DNA of 64,000 nucleotides from Lachnospiraceae bacterium (GTDB lineage Bacteria > Bacillota > Clostridia > Lachnospirales > Lachnospiraceae), in assembly GCA_910575155.1 (NCBI GenBank), contig CAJTDX010000001.1, positions 153,350-217,349 of the forward strand. The letters are read 5' to 3'. This document shows positions 56,231 through 64,000 of this stretch, one piece after another (the stretch's first letter is position 1; the number at the start of each line of letters is the position of its first letter). The notes beneath the pieces were generated by a model that did no database searches, was not told the origin of the DNA, and was given only the letters and a program-made list of their open reading frames with translations. The translations under genes were made by a program, and so were the position numbers.

Positions 56231-57308
56231 CATAACATCCTCCATAAAAATCTTTAATTTGGCGCAGGCATATCTGGCGTTCCGGCTCACCAGCCTCCTG
56301 GCGTTTAAAAAAATCTACTACTTGCTTCACTACTTGCTCACAGGACAAAATTGGTTTCCAATCGAGTCTGTCCAAAGCTTTTTGAATACTCAACCCAAGC
56401 TTCTCTGATTCAGCAACTGCAAAATGTTGTCCATCTATCCCTTCCAGACCTTCAAATGAAGAACGCATTTTTTCAAAGATCCATGAAACAGTTCTTATTC
56501 CATCCTGTGTTGGACCAATGTTCCATTCTTCTGAATATTCAGCAGGATTATCATACAAAAGTCTTGCCACGGCAAGATAACCGTTTAATGCATCCAAAAC
56601 AGACTGCCATGGTCTTGTCTGTTTTGGATTGCGCAATTCTACCGTTGTACCTTCAGCCGCCGCTTTGAGGATGGAAGGAATTAATCTCGTCTGTATATGA
56701 TCACCCCCAGCCAGCACATTGCTCGTTCGGACAACAGCAATTCCCGTCATACGATTATCTGTTTGAAAATAAGACTGGCGGTAGTCCTTAACCATAAGTT
56801 CCATGCAGACCTTACTGCAAGAATAGGCATCTGATCCTCCCAGTGCATCTTGTTCACAATAGATTGTGCCATCACCCTTATTATCATATACCTTATCTGT
56901 AGATACCATAACAATGCTCTTTACAGAACTGCATGTCCGCAGTGCTTCTAAGAGATTCATGCTTCCTATAAGATTTGTGTGATATGCTCTCACAGGATCA
57001 TGAAAACATTCTTTTACAAATCCGAATGCACCCAAATGGAATACAATTTCGGGCTGGAAGTCTCTCACTGTCTTTTCCAAAAATGAATAATCGAGCAGAT
57101 CACCTGTCACATTATGAATCAATTCATCTCCCCGAATTTTTTCATACAGGCTGCCAGGTTCCGGCGCAAACGCGTACCCCGCTGAATTAGCTCCCATATA
57201 ATTCAGAATAGCAGTCAGCCAGGCTCCCTTGAATCCAGTGTGTCCGGTTACTAATATATGTTTTCCTTTATAAAATTCCAGGTTATGTAATAATGCATTT
57301 TTCATCAT
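56208..57308 (-). CDS. rfbG: CDP-glucose 4,6-dehydratase
   Basis: A 366-aa extended SDR that makes CDP-4-keto-6-deoxyglucose. The opening FYKGKHILVTGHTGFKGAWLT is diagnostic for this enzyme; MVSTDKVYDNKG and YSCSKVCMELM carry the catalytic Tyr and Lys, and QTRPWQSVLDALNGYL is also conserved. GAGAGATA lies near the tandem ATGs. It is followed by rfbH and preceded by the acetolactate-synthase-like gene. Confidence 0.93.
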   Translation of the reverse strand: MMKNALLHNLEFYKGKHILVTGHTGFKGAWLTAILNYMGANSAGYAFAPEPGSLYEKIRGDELIHNVTGDLLDYSFLEKTVRDFQPEIVFHLGAFGFVKECFHDPVRAYHTNLIGSMNLLEALRTCSSVKSIVMVSTDKVYDNKGDGTIYCEQDALGGSDAYSCSKVCMELMVKDYRQSYFQTDNRMTGIAVVRTSNVLAGGDHIQTRLIPSILKAAAEGTTVELRNPKQTRPWQSVLDALNGYLAVARLLYDNPAEYSEEWNIGPTQDGIRTVSWIFEKMRSSFEGLEGIDGQHFAVAESEKLGLSIQKALDRLDWKPILSCEQVVKQVVDFFKRQEAGEPERQICLRQIKDFYGGCYDETKLGM

Positions 57309-57387
57309 TATCTCTCTTTTGTCTTTATCTTATTAAAACCACTATGTTGCCATAAAGCAGCCACACTCCTCAAATTTGAAGTGTTTT

Positions 57388-59148
57388 CTAAAAAGGTTCT
57401 GGTTTTTCATCTTCCTTCAAAAAGGGCGCCAGATCATCAAATTCAGCAGCTTTCAGGCTTCCATCAGGCATTACTTTAGAAGCAATCCTGGGGGCAAGCG
57501 GTCCAAATTGTTCCAACATTACCTCGCAAACTACCGGCCCATCTATGGACATAATTTCTTTTATTTTGGTTTCTATGTCATCCCCATAAGAAATCCGTCT
57601 GCCGGGAATATCATAGGCCGCAGCTACTTTACAGTAATCCGGAGTCTTTACGCCGCTTTCAGGACTAACACCTAAAAACCGGTCTTCCATATAGTTGTGC
57701 TGATTATGCCGAATAAGCATATAACCATGATTTTGATATACAAACAACTTTATCGGAAAATGATGATAACACAGTGTTGCAAATTCCTGAATGTTCATTG
57801 AAACACTGCCGTCTCCTGACAGTACTATCACAGGGTTTCCGTCCGTACAACAGCCAATAGCACCCGCCCAAAAACCCATACAGGAAAGACCGCCCGAGAT
57901 AAAATACTGCTGATTTTTTTTAATTATCCATGTTTGGGAGACGACATTGCAGACACTTCCAGTGTCTACAACAATTGATGCATTATCAGGAGCAAGCCTG
58001 CTTAACATGTCCGTAAAATAATAGGAATTCAGAGGATTGCATTTGCAATAATCTTCTGTTAATACAGGATAACGTTCCTTTAACGAAGAACAGTAGGAAA
58101 GCCACGCGCTACAGTCCGGTTTATCTGCAGACACAAGTCTGTCTGCAAACTCATCTCCTAACATACATAACTTTTTATCAATTGGAACATCGGATTTCTT
58201 CAACTCTCTGGGATCTATATCTACCTGAATTTTATACGCATTTACTCCAAATCTGTCTGGGTAATAACCAATAGTAGAAACAGAAAGACGACATCCCAGT
58301 ATCAAAAGCACATCAGCCTGTTGGATTACAAAATGCGCTCCCCTCTGTCCATAAGCTCCAATACGGCCAACATAAAAAGGACTATCTGAAACAATACGGT
58401 CTATTCCCATCCGCGAAGTTACAACCGGAATTTGAAGTTTACTGGTGATTGCAGAAACAGATTTTTTGCTGATTCCGCCACCAGCCAGAAGCAAAGGTCG
58501 CTTCGCTCCTGAAATCCGTTCTAAAACCTCTTGAATCTCTTGTTCCGATACTTTTCCGACATTGCCATAGTCCGTATGGAAACATTTATTTTCAAAATAG
58601 TTAAACGCTGCCATTTCCTCCGGAATTTGCTGGTTTTGCACATCAACCGGCACATCAATCCAAACAGGGCCGCGCCTTCCATCCATTGCTTCAAAATACG
58701 CGCGTTCCATATGATAACGGATATCCGCAGGATCCATAACTGCTGCAAAATACTTTGTAATGGAAGAAACCACAGGTTCTAAATTCAAGCTCTGTGTACC
58801 GTGCTGGCGTATGCCTGATTCCTGCTCATAACGCAGCATCCTGGAACTTGCCTGTCCAGATATGACAAAAAGCGGACTTGAATCCACATAAGCTTCGGCC
58901 ACACCTGTAATGGCATTGGTGGCGCCCGGGCCAATTGTCACCAATGATACCCCCGGCACACCCTTCTTACGTCCATAAAGGTCAGCCGCCATCGTCGCAG
59001 CCTGTTCATGATGTGTACAGACCGCTCGCAGTTTTTCATTTTTATATAAAGAATCCGTCAGCCACATAGAAGAACTTCCAGAAACCATATATACAGTTTC
59101 CACACCCTTGTTCTGCAGAAAATCAAAAATATACTCTGATACTGTCAT
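57388..59148 (-). CDS. Acetolactate-synthase-like ThDP enzyme (YerE-like)
   Basis: The 586-aa protein has the full pyruvate-oxidase/acetolactate-synthase plan. The N-terminal pyrimidine-binding domain contains CTHHEQAATMAADLYG with the catalytic Glu; the central domain has PLLLAGGGISKKS; the C-terminal PP domain has LSGDGSVSMNIQEFATL and YQNHGY. The start at 59148 has GAGGAG 7 nt upstream. Its context is not isoleucine/valine synthesis but CDP-deoxysugar genes. It therefore resembles YerE, which adds a two-carbon unit from pyruvate to a CDP-4-keto-3,6-dideoxyhexose. Confidence 0.85.
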   Translation of the reverse strand: MTVSEYIFDFLQNKGVETVYMVSGSSSMWLTDSLYKNEKLRAVCTHHEQAATMAADLYGRKKGVPGVSLVTIGPGATNAITGVAEAYVDSSPLFVISGQASSRMLRYEQESGIRQHGTQSLNLEPVVSSITKYFAAVMDPADIRYHMERAYFEAMDGRRGPVWIDVPVDVQNQQIPEEMAAFNYFENKCFHTDYGNVGKVSEQEIQEVLERISGAKRPLLLAGGGISKKSVSAITSKLQIPVVTSRMGIDRIVSDSPFYVGRIGAYGQRGAHFVIQQADVLLILGCRLSVSTIGYYPDRFGVNAYKIQVDIDPRELKKSDVPIDKKLCMLGDEFADRLVSADKPDCSAWLSYCSSLKERYPVLTEDYCKCNPLNSYYFTDMLSRLAPDNASIVVDTGSVCNVVSQTWIIKKNQQYFISGGLSCMGFWAGAIGCCTDGNPVIVLSGDGSVSMNIQEFATLCYHHFPIKLFVYQNHGYMLIRHNQHNYMEDRFLGVSPESGVKTPDYCKVAAAYDIPGRRISYGDDIETKIKEIMSIDGPVVCEVMLEQFGPLAPRIASKVMPDGSLKAAEFDDLAPFLKEDEKPEPF

Positions 59149-59217
59149 CTCTGTTCTCCTCAGTTTTATTTTAAATGAGCAGGCAGCCATCCCCTGCATC
59201 TTCTGTAATTCTTACAA

Positions 59218-60369
59218 TTACAGCCCTGTCCGTAATCCGCTCTTATCCATCGCCGCGATCATAATATCTGAAGAACATTTTAATTTGATTTCCTTTATTA
59301 TTTCTTCTATATAAATAGGTCCAAGAATAAGGATACTGTCCACAGGCTCTTCCTGATAATGTTCCACCCCTACAATTGGTACATGGGAAGCAGGTGCAAA
59401 ACATCCTTGTTTAAATTTTGCATTATCAATAATGTAAGAAACCTGATTCGCAATTCCCGATGTGGATAATACGGTAAATGCAAAATGTCCTGCGCACCAG
59501 ACCGCCAGTTTTTTTCCATGTTCTGTAGACTTTTGTGCAAAATCTTTTACTTTTTCTGTCAGATCATCTACATCTGACCAGGATTCCTTTATATTAATCA
59601 GGCTGCGCTTTTTGACTATTGCATAGATATAAAGCTGAGACACCTCTCCATGTTCCAAAACATCAAATCCATTCTTTTGAAGCAAAAAACGAAGACTGTC
59701 TTCACTGTAATAAGCAATATGATCTCTGGCAATATCATAAAATCCACCTGGTTTCAGTAAATGTTCCAGGCTGGGTACCATAATCAATCCCACACCGTCG
59801 TCAGTTAAATTATGGGATACACATTGCAGCATAACATTGGGTTCAATCAGCCTTGCCGGATAAGAAAACGAAACAAATGCATCAAACGGTCCTCCAGCAA
59901 TCTCTGTTTCCTCAGTTTCCGTATATCCCTGCTGAACATTAACCCCTTCTATCTCTGTTGCAATTTTCACAAATTCAGGATTATTTTCAATGCCGTATTC
60001 CTGTATCTGATATTCTTCCATCTCTTTTAAGGTTTTCAGAAAGCCGCCCTTTCCAGCGCCTATTTCCAGAATTTTTTTCCCTTGAAGATGATACGTTTCA
60101 ATCAAATGCTTATACTGCTTTTGACGTAAATCTATCAACGCCTCGCAACGTTCTCCGGCCCGTGTGGAATCCCGGTAATACGGAACTGGTTCACAATCAA
60201 ACTGTACCAGTCCGCATCCACTGCACTGGCAGAGATTTAAATCAATGGGTCTGTCCTGTTCTAAGTTATTTTTCGTAGGCAGATCCTGCGATACTCCCGG
60301 CATATTACGACATACGAATAAAGGCGGTTTTATCAAAGGCGCGCTGCAGGCAATACAATGTTCTCTCAT
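59218..60369 (-). CDS. Sugar C-methyltransferase with C-terminal Rossmann-like domain
   Basis: The 383-aa protein has the three-domain layout of NDP-hexose C-methyltransferases. The zinc-binding N terminus has CIACSAP and CQCSGCGLV; the SAM domain has ILEIGAGKGGFLKTL; HIAYYSEDSLRFLL follows. The C-terminal Rossmann-like domain has KKLAVWCAGHFAFTVL and ILILGPIYIEEI. It probably methylates a carbon of the CDP-keto sugar. The start at 60369 is the best guess; other ATGs at 60381 and upstream have no better site. Confidence 0.85.
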   Translation of the reverse strand: MREHCIACSAPLIKPPLFVCRNMPGVSQDLPTKNNLEQDRPIDLNLCQCSGCGLVQFDCEPVPYYRDSTRAGERCEALIDLRQKQYKHLIETYHLQGKKILEIGAGKGGFLKTLKEMEEYQIQEYGIENNPEFVKIATEIEGVNVQQGYTETEETEIAGGPFDAFVSFSYPARLIEPNVMLQCVSHNLTDDGVGLIMVPSLEHLLKPGGFYDIARDHIAYYSEDSLRFLLQKNGFDVLEHGEVSQLYIYAIVKKRSLINIKESWSDVDDLTEKVKDFAQKSTEHGKKLAVWCAGHFAFTVLSTSGIANQVSYIIDNAKFKQGCFAPASHVPIVGVEHYQEEPVDSILILGPIYIEEIIKEIKLKCSSDIMIAAMDKSGLRTGL

Positions 60370-60441
60370 AAATATATTCATTCCTTTCAATTTGTCTAAA
60401 ATACAAAACATGCTGCTGGTCACAAGGTAAATAAAATCTTT

Positions 60442-61359
60442 TTACACGATATTTTCAATACATGCAAGAATCTTATCAGAAGAAATACCATAATAATTTC
60501 TAAGGTAAGCCTGACTTCCGACAACACTTGTGAATGTATCGTTCAATCCCAGACGAACAACCTGCGCACGATTTCCACACATACCAGATACTGTCTCTGC
60601 AACAGCCGAACCAAATCCTCCGATGGTACTATGCTCTTCTACAGTAACAATTGTTTTACATTTTTCAGCTACCTGAATAATCGTCTCCGTGTCCAGCGGC
60701 TTGACGCGCGGAAAACTATACAGTCCAATGTTTACTCCTTTGTCTTTAAGCGTTTTCACTGCATCAACAGCTTCAGCTAATACTGTTCCAGATGCGAACA
60801 CATTAATATCAGAAGTATCATAAAAAGATATAGCTTTTGTCACATCGACTTTAATTGAACTATCATATATTTTTTCATCATGTCCACGCCCCAGACGAAT
60901 GTAGGCGGGACCATGATGACTGTATGAATCATTTAATGCTGAAACGGCTTCTTTAGGATCTGCCGGCATATATATTCTCATATTTTCAAATGGACGCATT
61001 GCTGCAACTTCTTCCGTTGCATGATGACTCATACCGAGCTGTCCATATGCAAAACCGCCGCCAGTGGCCAGTATAGTAACTTCAGCGTTATGATAACAAA
61101 TATCATTTCGAATCTGTTCCAGGCAGCGAAGCGTGGGAAAATTTCCAATTCCATAGACATATACTTTGTATCCTTCTAATGCCATTCCCGCGGCAATGGA
61201 TGCCGTGGCCTGCTCATTAATTCCCATGTTAAAACATCTTTCAGGATATTTTTCTATAAACGTTTCTACAACACTGTAACCAGAATCTCCGGTTATCAGT
61301 GCAATTTTATCGTCTTCTTTTGCAAGTTCTTTCAGTTGTTCAATGACTGTTGTCCTCAT
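60442..61359 (-). CDS. Transketolase C-terminal subunit
   Basis: The 305-aa protein carries the pyrimidine-binding and C-terminal domains of a split transketolase. RCFNMGINEQATASIAAGMAL holds the catalytic Glu, and TVEEHSTIGGFGSAVAE is typical of the C-terminal domain. The ATG overlaps the stop of the other subunit by 4 bp, so they form one enzyme. It should move two-carbon units; in this locus a role in building a branched sugar or supplying sedoheptulose phosphate is likely. Confidence 0.9.
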   Translation of the reverse strand: MRTTVIEQLKELAKEDDKIALITGDSGYSVVETFIEKYPERCFNMGINEQATASIAAGMALEGYKVYVYGIGNFPTLRCLEQIRNDICYHNAEVTILATGGGFAYGQLGMSHHATEEVAAMRPFENMRIYMPADPKEAVSALNDSYSHHGPAYIRLGRGHDEKIYDSSIKVDVTKAISFYDTSDINVFASGTVLAEAVDAVKTLKDKGVNIGLYSFPRVKPLDTETIIQVAEKCKTIVTVEEHSTIGGFGSAVAETVSGMCGNRAQVVRLGLNDTFTSVVGSQAYLRNYYGISSDKILACIENIV

Positions 61360-62162
61360 CTTAAAGCCTCCAATTCCCGTACTGCCTGTTCATATTGTTC
61401 TCCCTGCGGATCTCTGAAATGCCATAAAATATCATTTTCCATAAAGGAAATGCCTTTTCCCTTAACGGTATTGGCTATCACACATCTGGGCTTCCCAGGT
61501 ACATGATTCTTAAAGGCTTTCTGCAGCTGCTCCACATCATTGCCATCATCAACATTAATTGTATGGAAACCAAAACTTTCCCATTTTTCTGTCAGAGGAT
61601 ATAATGCCGTTGCGTCTTTGCAGTCTCCCATTCCCTGCATCTTATTGGCATCAACAATAATTGTAAAATTATCCAGATGCTGCTGACTTGCAATCATTGC
61701 AGTTTCCCATATTACACCTTCTTCGCATTCTCCATCACCGACAATAACATATACATGGAAATCTTTTTTCTTAGCTTTTCCACCAAGCGCCATTCCACAT
61801 GCTATAGCAGCTCCGTGTCCAAGGCTTCCTGTAGAAATCTCAACACCTGGTACTCCTTTATGAGACACATGGCCAGAATAGGGGCTTCCATCCTGGTAAT
61901 AGTCGTCTAGTTCACTTACAGAAAAGAATCCACATTCAGCCAATACAGCATAGATGGCGATGCCGGCATGACCTTTGCTCAGCACAAGACGGTCCCGTTC
62001 TTCCCATTTAGGGGCCGATACATCATAATGCAGTATATCATTATATAAAACTGCCACAATATCTGCTATGGATAAAACAGATCCTATGTGAGACGCATGA
62101 GATGCATGTGTCATCTCAACGGCATGTTTTCTGATTCTTCTTGCTAATTCTTTGGTTTCCAA
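61356..62162 (-). CDS. Transketolase N-terminal subunit
   Basis: The 268-aa ThDP-pyrophosphate-binding half of a split transketolase. It shows SHASHIGSVLSIADIVAVLY, RLVLSKGHAGIAIYAVL, GSLGHGAAIACGMAL and the metal motif IVGDGECEEGVIWE with DANKMQGMG. Translation starts at TTG, with GGAGG 8 nt upstream. It is coupled to the C-terminal subunit gene. Confidence 0.9.
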   Translation of the reverse strand: METKELARRIRKHAVEMTHASHASHIGSVLSIADIVAVLYNDILHYDVSAPKWEERDRLVLSKGHAGIAIYAVLAECGFFSVSELDDYYQDGSPYSGHVSHKGVPGVEISTGSLGHGAAIACGMALGGKAKKKDFHVYVIVGDGECEEGVIWETAMIASQQHLDNFTIIVDANKMQGMGDCKDATALYPLTEKWESFGFHTINVDDGNDVEQLQKAFKNHVPGKPRCVIANTVKGKGISFMENDILWHFRDPQGEQYEQAVRELEALR

Positions 62163-62235
62163 TTTTATTACCTCCTCTATAAAGGCTTTTTCATTATATT
62201 TTTTAGTTCCGCCAATTTTTTAAATAACAGCCTTC

Positions 62236-63015
62236 TTAGTCACGCCAGATTTTCCATGGCGCCTGTCCTGTCTTCCAATAATTTTCTAATACTGTGCGGT
62301 CATTTACGGTATCCATGGCATGCCAAAATCCATAATGCTTATATGCGTTGATTTGTTTATCAGAAACAAGTCGTTCATAGGGTTCTCTCTCTAATTGTTC
62401 ATCTTTATTTGTAAGATAATGAAAAATATCCTGTTCAAATACGGCAAATCCAGAATTTACCCATGCTTCGTCCGTCTTATCTTTTTCCTGAAAAGTTTCC
62501 ACGATTCCCTCTTGTTCAGAAATCTGAATAGTTCCCCATCTGCCTGCCGGCTTTGCCGCTGTTATCGTAGCCACTTTTTTGTTTTTATTGTGAAATTCCA
62601 CGACTTTATCAATATTGACATCCGCAACGCCATCTCCATAGGTCATCATAAAAGGTTCTCCATCCAGATATTTTCTGATTTGCATAATACGCCCGGCCGT
62701 ATTTGTATTAAGCCCTGTATCTGCCAGCGTAATTCTCCATGGTTCCGTCACGTTTTCATGTATTTTGACAGAGTTATCACTTAGGTTCACGGTAATATCA
62801 GATGTCTGAATGTAATAATCTGTAAAATATTTCTTGATCATTTCCCCTTTATATCCGCAACAGATTACAAAATCATTATAGCCATAGTGAGAATAAATCT
62901 TCATAATATGCCAAAGTATGGGCAGATCACCAATCTCTACCATTGGTTTTGGTTTTAAATGTGTCACTTCACTTAGGCGGGAACCTCTGCCGCCCGCTAA
63001 TATTACAACCTTCAT
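62236..63015 (-). CDS. rfbF: Glucose-1-phosphate cytidylyltransferase
   Basis: The 259-aa enzyme makes CDP-glucose from CTP and glucose 1-phosphate. The N-terminal MKVVILAGGRGSRLSEVTHL and KPKPMVEIGDLPILWHIMKI are near-identical to known RfbF, as is TYGDGVADVNI. The start at 63015 has AGAGGT about 6 nt upstream; an extension to 63042 lacks support. It feeds rfbG and rfbH. Confidence 0.95.
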   Translation of the reverse strand: MKVVILAGGRGSRLSEVTHLKPKPMVEIGDLPILWHIMKIYSHYGYNDFVICCGYKGEMIKKYFTDYYIQTSDITVNLSDNSVKIHENVTEPWRITLADTGLNTNTAGRIMQIRKYLDGEPFMMTYGDGVADVNIDKVVEFHNKNKKVATITAAKPAGRWGTIQISEQEGIVETFQEKDKTDEAWVNSGFAVFEQDIFHYLTNKDEQLEREPYERLVSDKQINAYKHYGFWHAMDTVNDRTVLENYWKTGQAPWKIWRD

Positions 63016-63054
63016 GCCATACCTCTTTGTCTTTCTTTGCAATGTATTTGTTTA

Positions 63055-63600
63055 TCAGGAATGCAGATATTCATTCAAAGACTTTAAACGCCTGTCCTTA
63101 TCAGAAACCTGAAAGTTCTGCACTGGCCATGGTATATTCAGGGTTGCGTCGTTATATCGTATTCCTGTGCTGTACTGCTCATAATATGGTCCGCTGTTCA
63201 TTACAGAAATAGTGGTATTATTTTGTACTGATATGGTAGCAACCCCAAACCACTCCGGAACAAAAATAAGCCTGGGTTCTTCTTGCGTTAAATGAAATGT
63301 TTCATATTTCCCCAATTCAGGGGAGTTCCTGTCTAAATCTACCACTGTGATATATGCTTCACCCGAAAGTACCGTCAGGATTCTCTTCTGCGGTTTCTGA
63401 TCTTGAAAGTGAATACCCCGGAATATCAATTTGTCTTCCCTTATCAGATATGTCTCAGTTGCAGTAAAATTTATTCCATGTTCTGCAAATGTATTGATTT
63501 CAAAATTTTTTATGAATATATCTTTTGTCCCTATATTGATTTTGGGCGTAATCTGTATGACGTTATCTAATGAACTATCTTCAAATATAAAATTTCCCAT
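63055..63600 (-). CDS. RmlC-like sugar 3,5-epimerase
   Basis: A 181-aa cupin of the dTDP-4-dehydrorhamnose 3,5-epimerase family. RGIHFQDQKPQKRILTVLSG includes the conserved His, and VMNSGPYYEQYSTGIRYND with NIPWP is typical of the C-terminal part. In this context it probably epimerises a CDP-4-keto sugar rather than a dTDP sugar. AGGAG is 7 nt upstream. It is the first complete gene of the large run. Confidence 0.88.
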   Translation of the reverse strand: MGNFIFEDSSLDNVIQITPKINIGTKDIFIKNFEINTFAEHGINFTATETYLIREDKLIFRGIHFQDQKPQKRILTVLSGEAYITVVDLDRNSPELGKYETFHLTQEEPRLIFVPEWFGVATISVQNNTTISVMNSGPYYEQYSTGIRYNDATLNIPWPVQNFQVSDKDRRLKSLNEYLHS

Positions 63601-63635
63601 GGCTTACTCCTGATTTTTCTCTCAAATAAAAATTA

Positions 63636-63685
63636 TCGCAGATTGCCTCAATCTGCGAAAAAAACACTGTGACAAGCACAGTGTT
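63636..63685 (-). terminator. Tandem terminator-like hairpins before the glycan gene run
   Basis: On the minus strand a 9-bp perfect stem (arms 63663-63671 and 63677-63685) is followed by TTTTTTT. Immediately after comes a 10-bp perfect stem (arms 63636-63645 and 63649-63658) followed by TAATTTTTATTT. Both precede the first gene by 36-85 nt, so transcription entering the run must pass them. Confidence 0.7.
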
Positions 63686-63942
63686 CGCGTATATTAAAGC
63701 GAATCCTTTCGCACCTGACAAAATCCATTTTGCTACGGTTATATTAATTTTCATAATACGATAATTCTTATCAATAGTTATATCGGACATAATCAGAAAT
63801 ACTTTATAGAAAGTTTTTTGATTATTCGAATCCAATTTTTCTCTGCATTGTATATTTTTGCAAATTCAGAGTAGTTTATATTTCGGTAAACAGATCCCAG
63901 CCGTTTTTATTGATTATGCAAAGTGGAATTATTCTGTTTACC

Positions 63943-63972
63943 ATTCTATGAGGAATAACTCATCAAAATCAA
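63943..63972 (-). promoter_or_regulatory. Candidate promoter of the large glycan operon
   Basis: On the minus strand TTGATT (63967-63972) and TAGAAT (63943-63948) are 18 nt apart. This is a moderate match only. Confidence 0.4.
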
Positions 63973-64000
63973 TCTTAATATGGGGAAAATGCAGTATTTT

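Larger units (their letters stand above)
63601..64000. other. Leader region at the right edge, no gene
   Basis: No credible coding sequence was found. On the minus strand the region carries a candidate promoter and three hairpins: 63636-63658, 63663-63685 and a small one at 63699-63712 (GCGAA with TTCGC). This is an untranslated leader of about 335 nt if the promoter is real; otherwise it holds the terminators of a gene lying outside the window. Confidence 0.5.

Noticed and set aside
63581..63835. Minus-strand ORF of 84 codons at the right edge
   Set aside because: It runs through both terminator-like hairpins and overlaps the RmlC-like gene start. The amino acid content is not protein-like and no ribosome binding site was seen.
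1..64000. CRISPR arrays, insertion sequences or phage genes
   Set aside because: No regularly spaced repeats, transposase or integrase motifs, or terminal inverted repeats were found on reading both strands.

Overview
The window is chromosomal DNA of a motile, low-to-moderate GC Clostridia, most likely a Lachnospiraceae member. The evidence is the gene order rpmG-secE-nusG-rplK-rplA, rplJ-rplL, rpoB-rpoC with an L10 leader, strong AGGAGG ribosome binding sites, a flagellin and a FliD-like gene, and a set of Firmicutes-type cell-surface glycan genes. Almost everything is on the minus strand and is transcribed right to left. No tRNA, rRNA, CRISPR array, transposase or phage gene was seen.

Layout. 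(1) 0.1-3.1 kb: a hypothetical protein, a NimA-like flavin protein, a hemerythrin/response-regulator fusion and a tiny membrane protein. (2) 3.2-14.9 kb: the transcription/translation cluster in three transcription units. These start at a consensus promoter before rpmG (14836-14864), a promoter plus L10 autoregulatory leader before rplJL (12350-12520), and a promoter plus leader hairpin before rpoBC (10963-11069). (3) 14.9-17.3 kb: a FliD-like gene behind a SigD-type promoter, convergent with an atypical flagellin that has a SigA-type promoter; a bidirectional terminator lies between them. (4) 17.3-31.4 kb: a GC-richer run of soluble glycosyltransferases (GT2-TPR, three CgeB-like proteins, a DUF4422 fusion, a DUF1792/GT-D protein), a CDP-glycerol-type phosphotransferase, a methyltransferase, cytidylyltransferases and two Gfo/Idh/MocA oxidoreductases. 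It ends directly in front of the flagellin gene. (5) 31.7-63.6 kb: about 28 more AT-rich, tightly packed genes for sugar-nucleotide synthesis and glycan decoration. They read from a hairpin-rich leader at the right edge to a terminator at 31743-31775.

How the genes may work together. Region 5 encodes two deoxysugar pathways. One is a GDP-heptose route: gmhA, hddA and an hddC-gmhB fusion, followed by a GDP-sugar 4,6-dehydratase, a ColD-like PLP 3-dehydratase and an SDR reductase. It predicts a GDP-3,6-dideoxyheptose. The other is a CDP-glucose route: rfbF, rfbG and rfbH, followed by an acetolactate-synthase-like (YerE-like) enzyme, a split transketolase, a C-methyltransferase and an RmlC-like epimerase. 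It predicts a branched CDP-3,6-dideoxyhexose. A third module pairs a cytidylyltransferase-PLP-enzyme fusion with LicD and predicts a phosphoethanolamine-like decoration. Carbamoyl, acetyl/SGNH and uronate functions are also present.

No flippase, polymerase, ABC exporter or membrane priming transferase is encoded in the window. Together with the adjacent flagellin, this favours cytoplasmic glycosylation of flagellin over capsule export, although genes outside the window could change that. The most notable sequence signals are a G10 tract inside hddA (possible phase variation), a Rossmann-like domain appended to at least seven unrelated proteins, degenerate catalytic motifs in a HAD protein and in an oxidoreductase fusion, and tandem terminator-like hairpins ahead of the 32-kb gene run.
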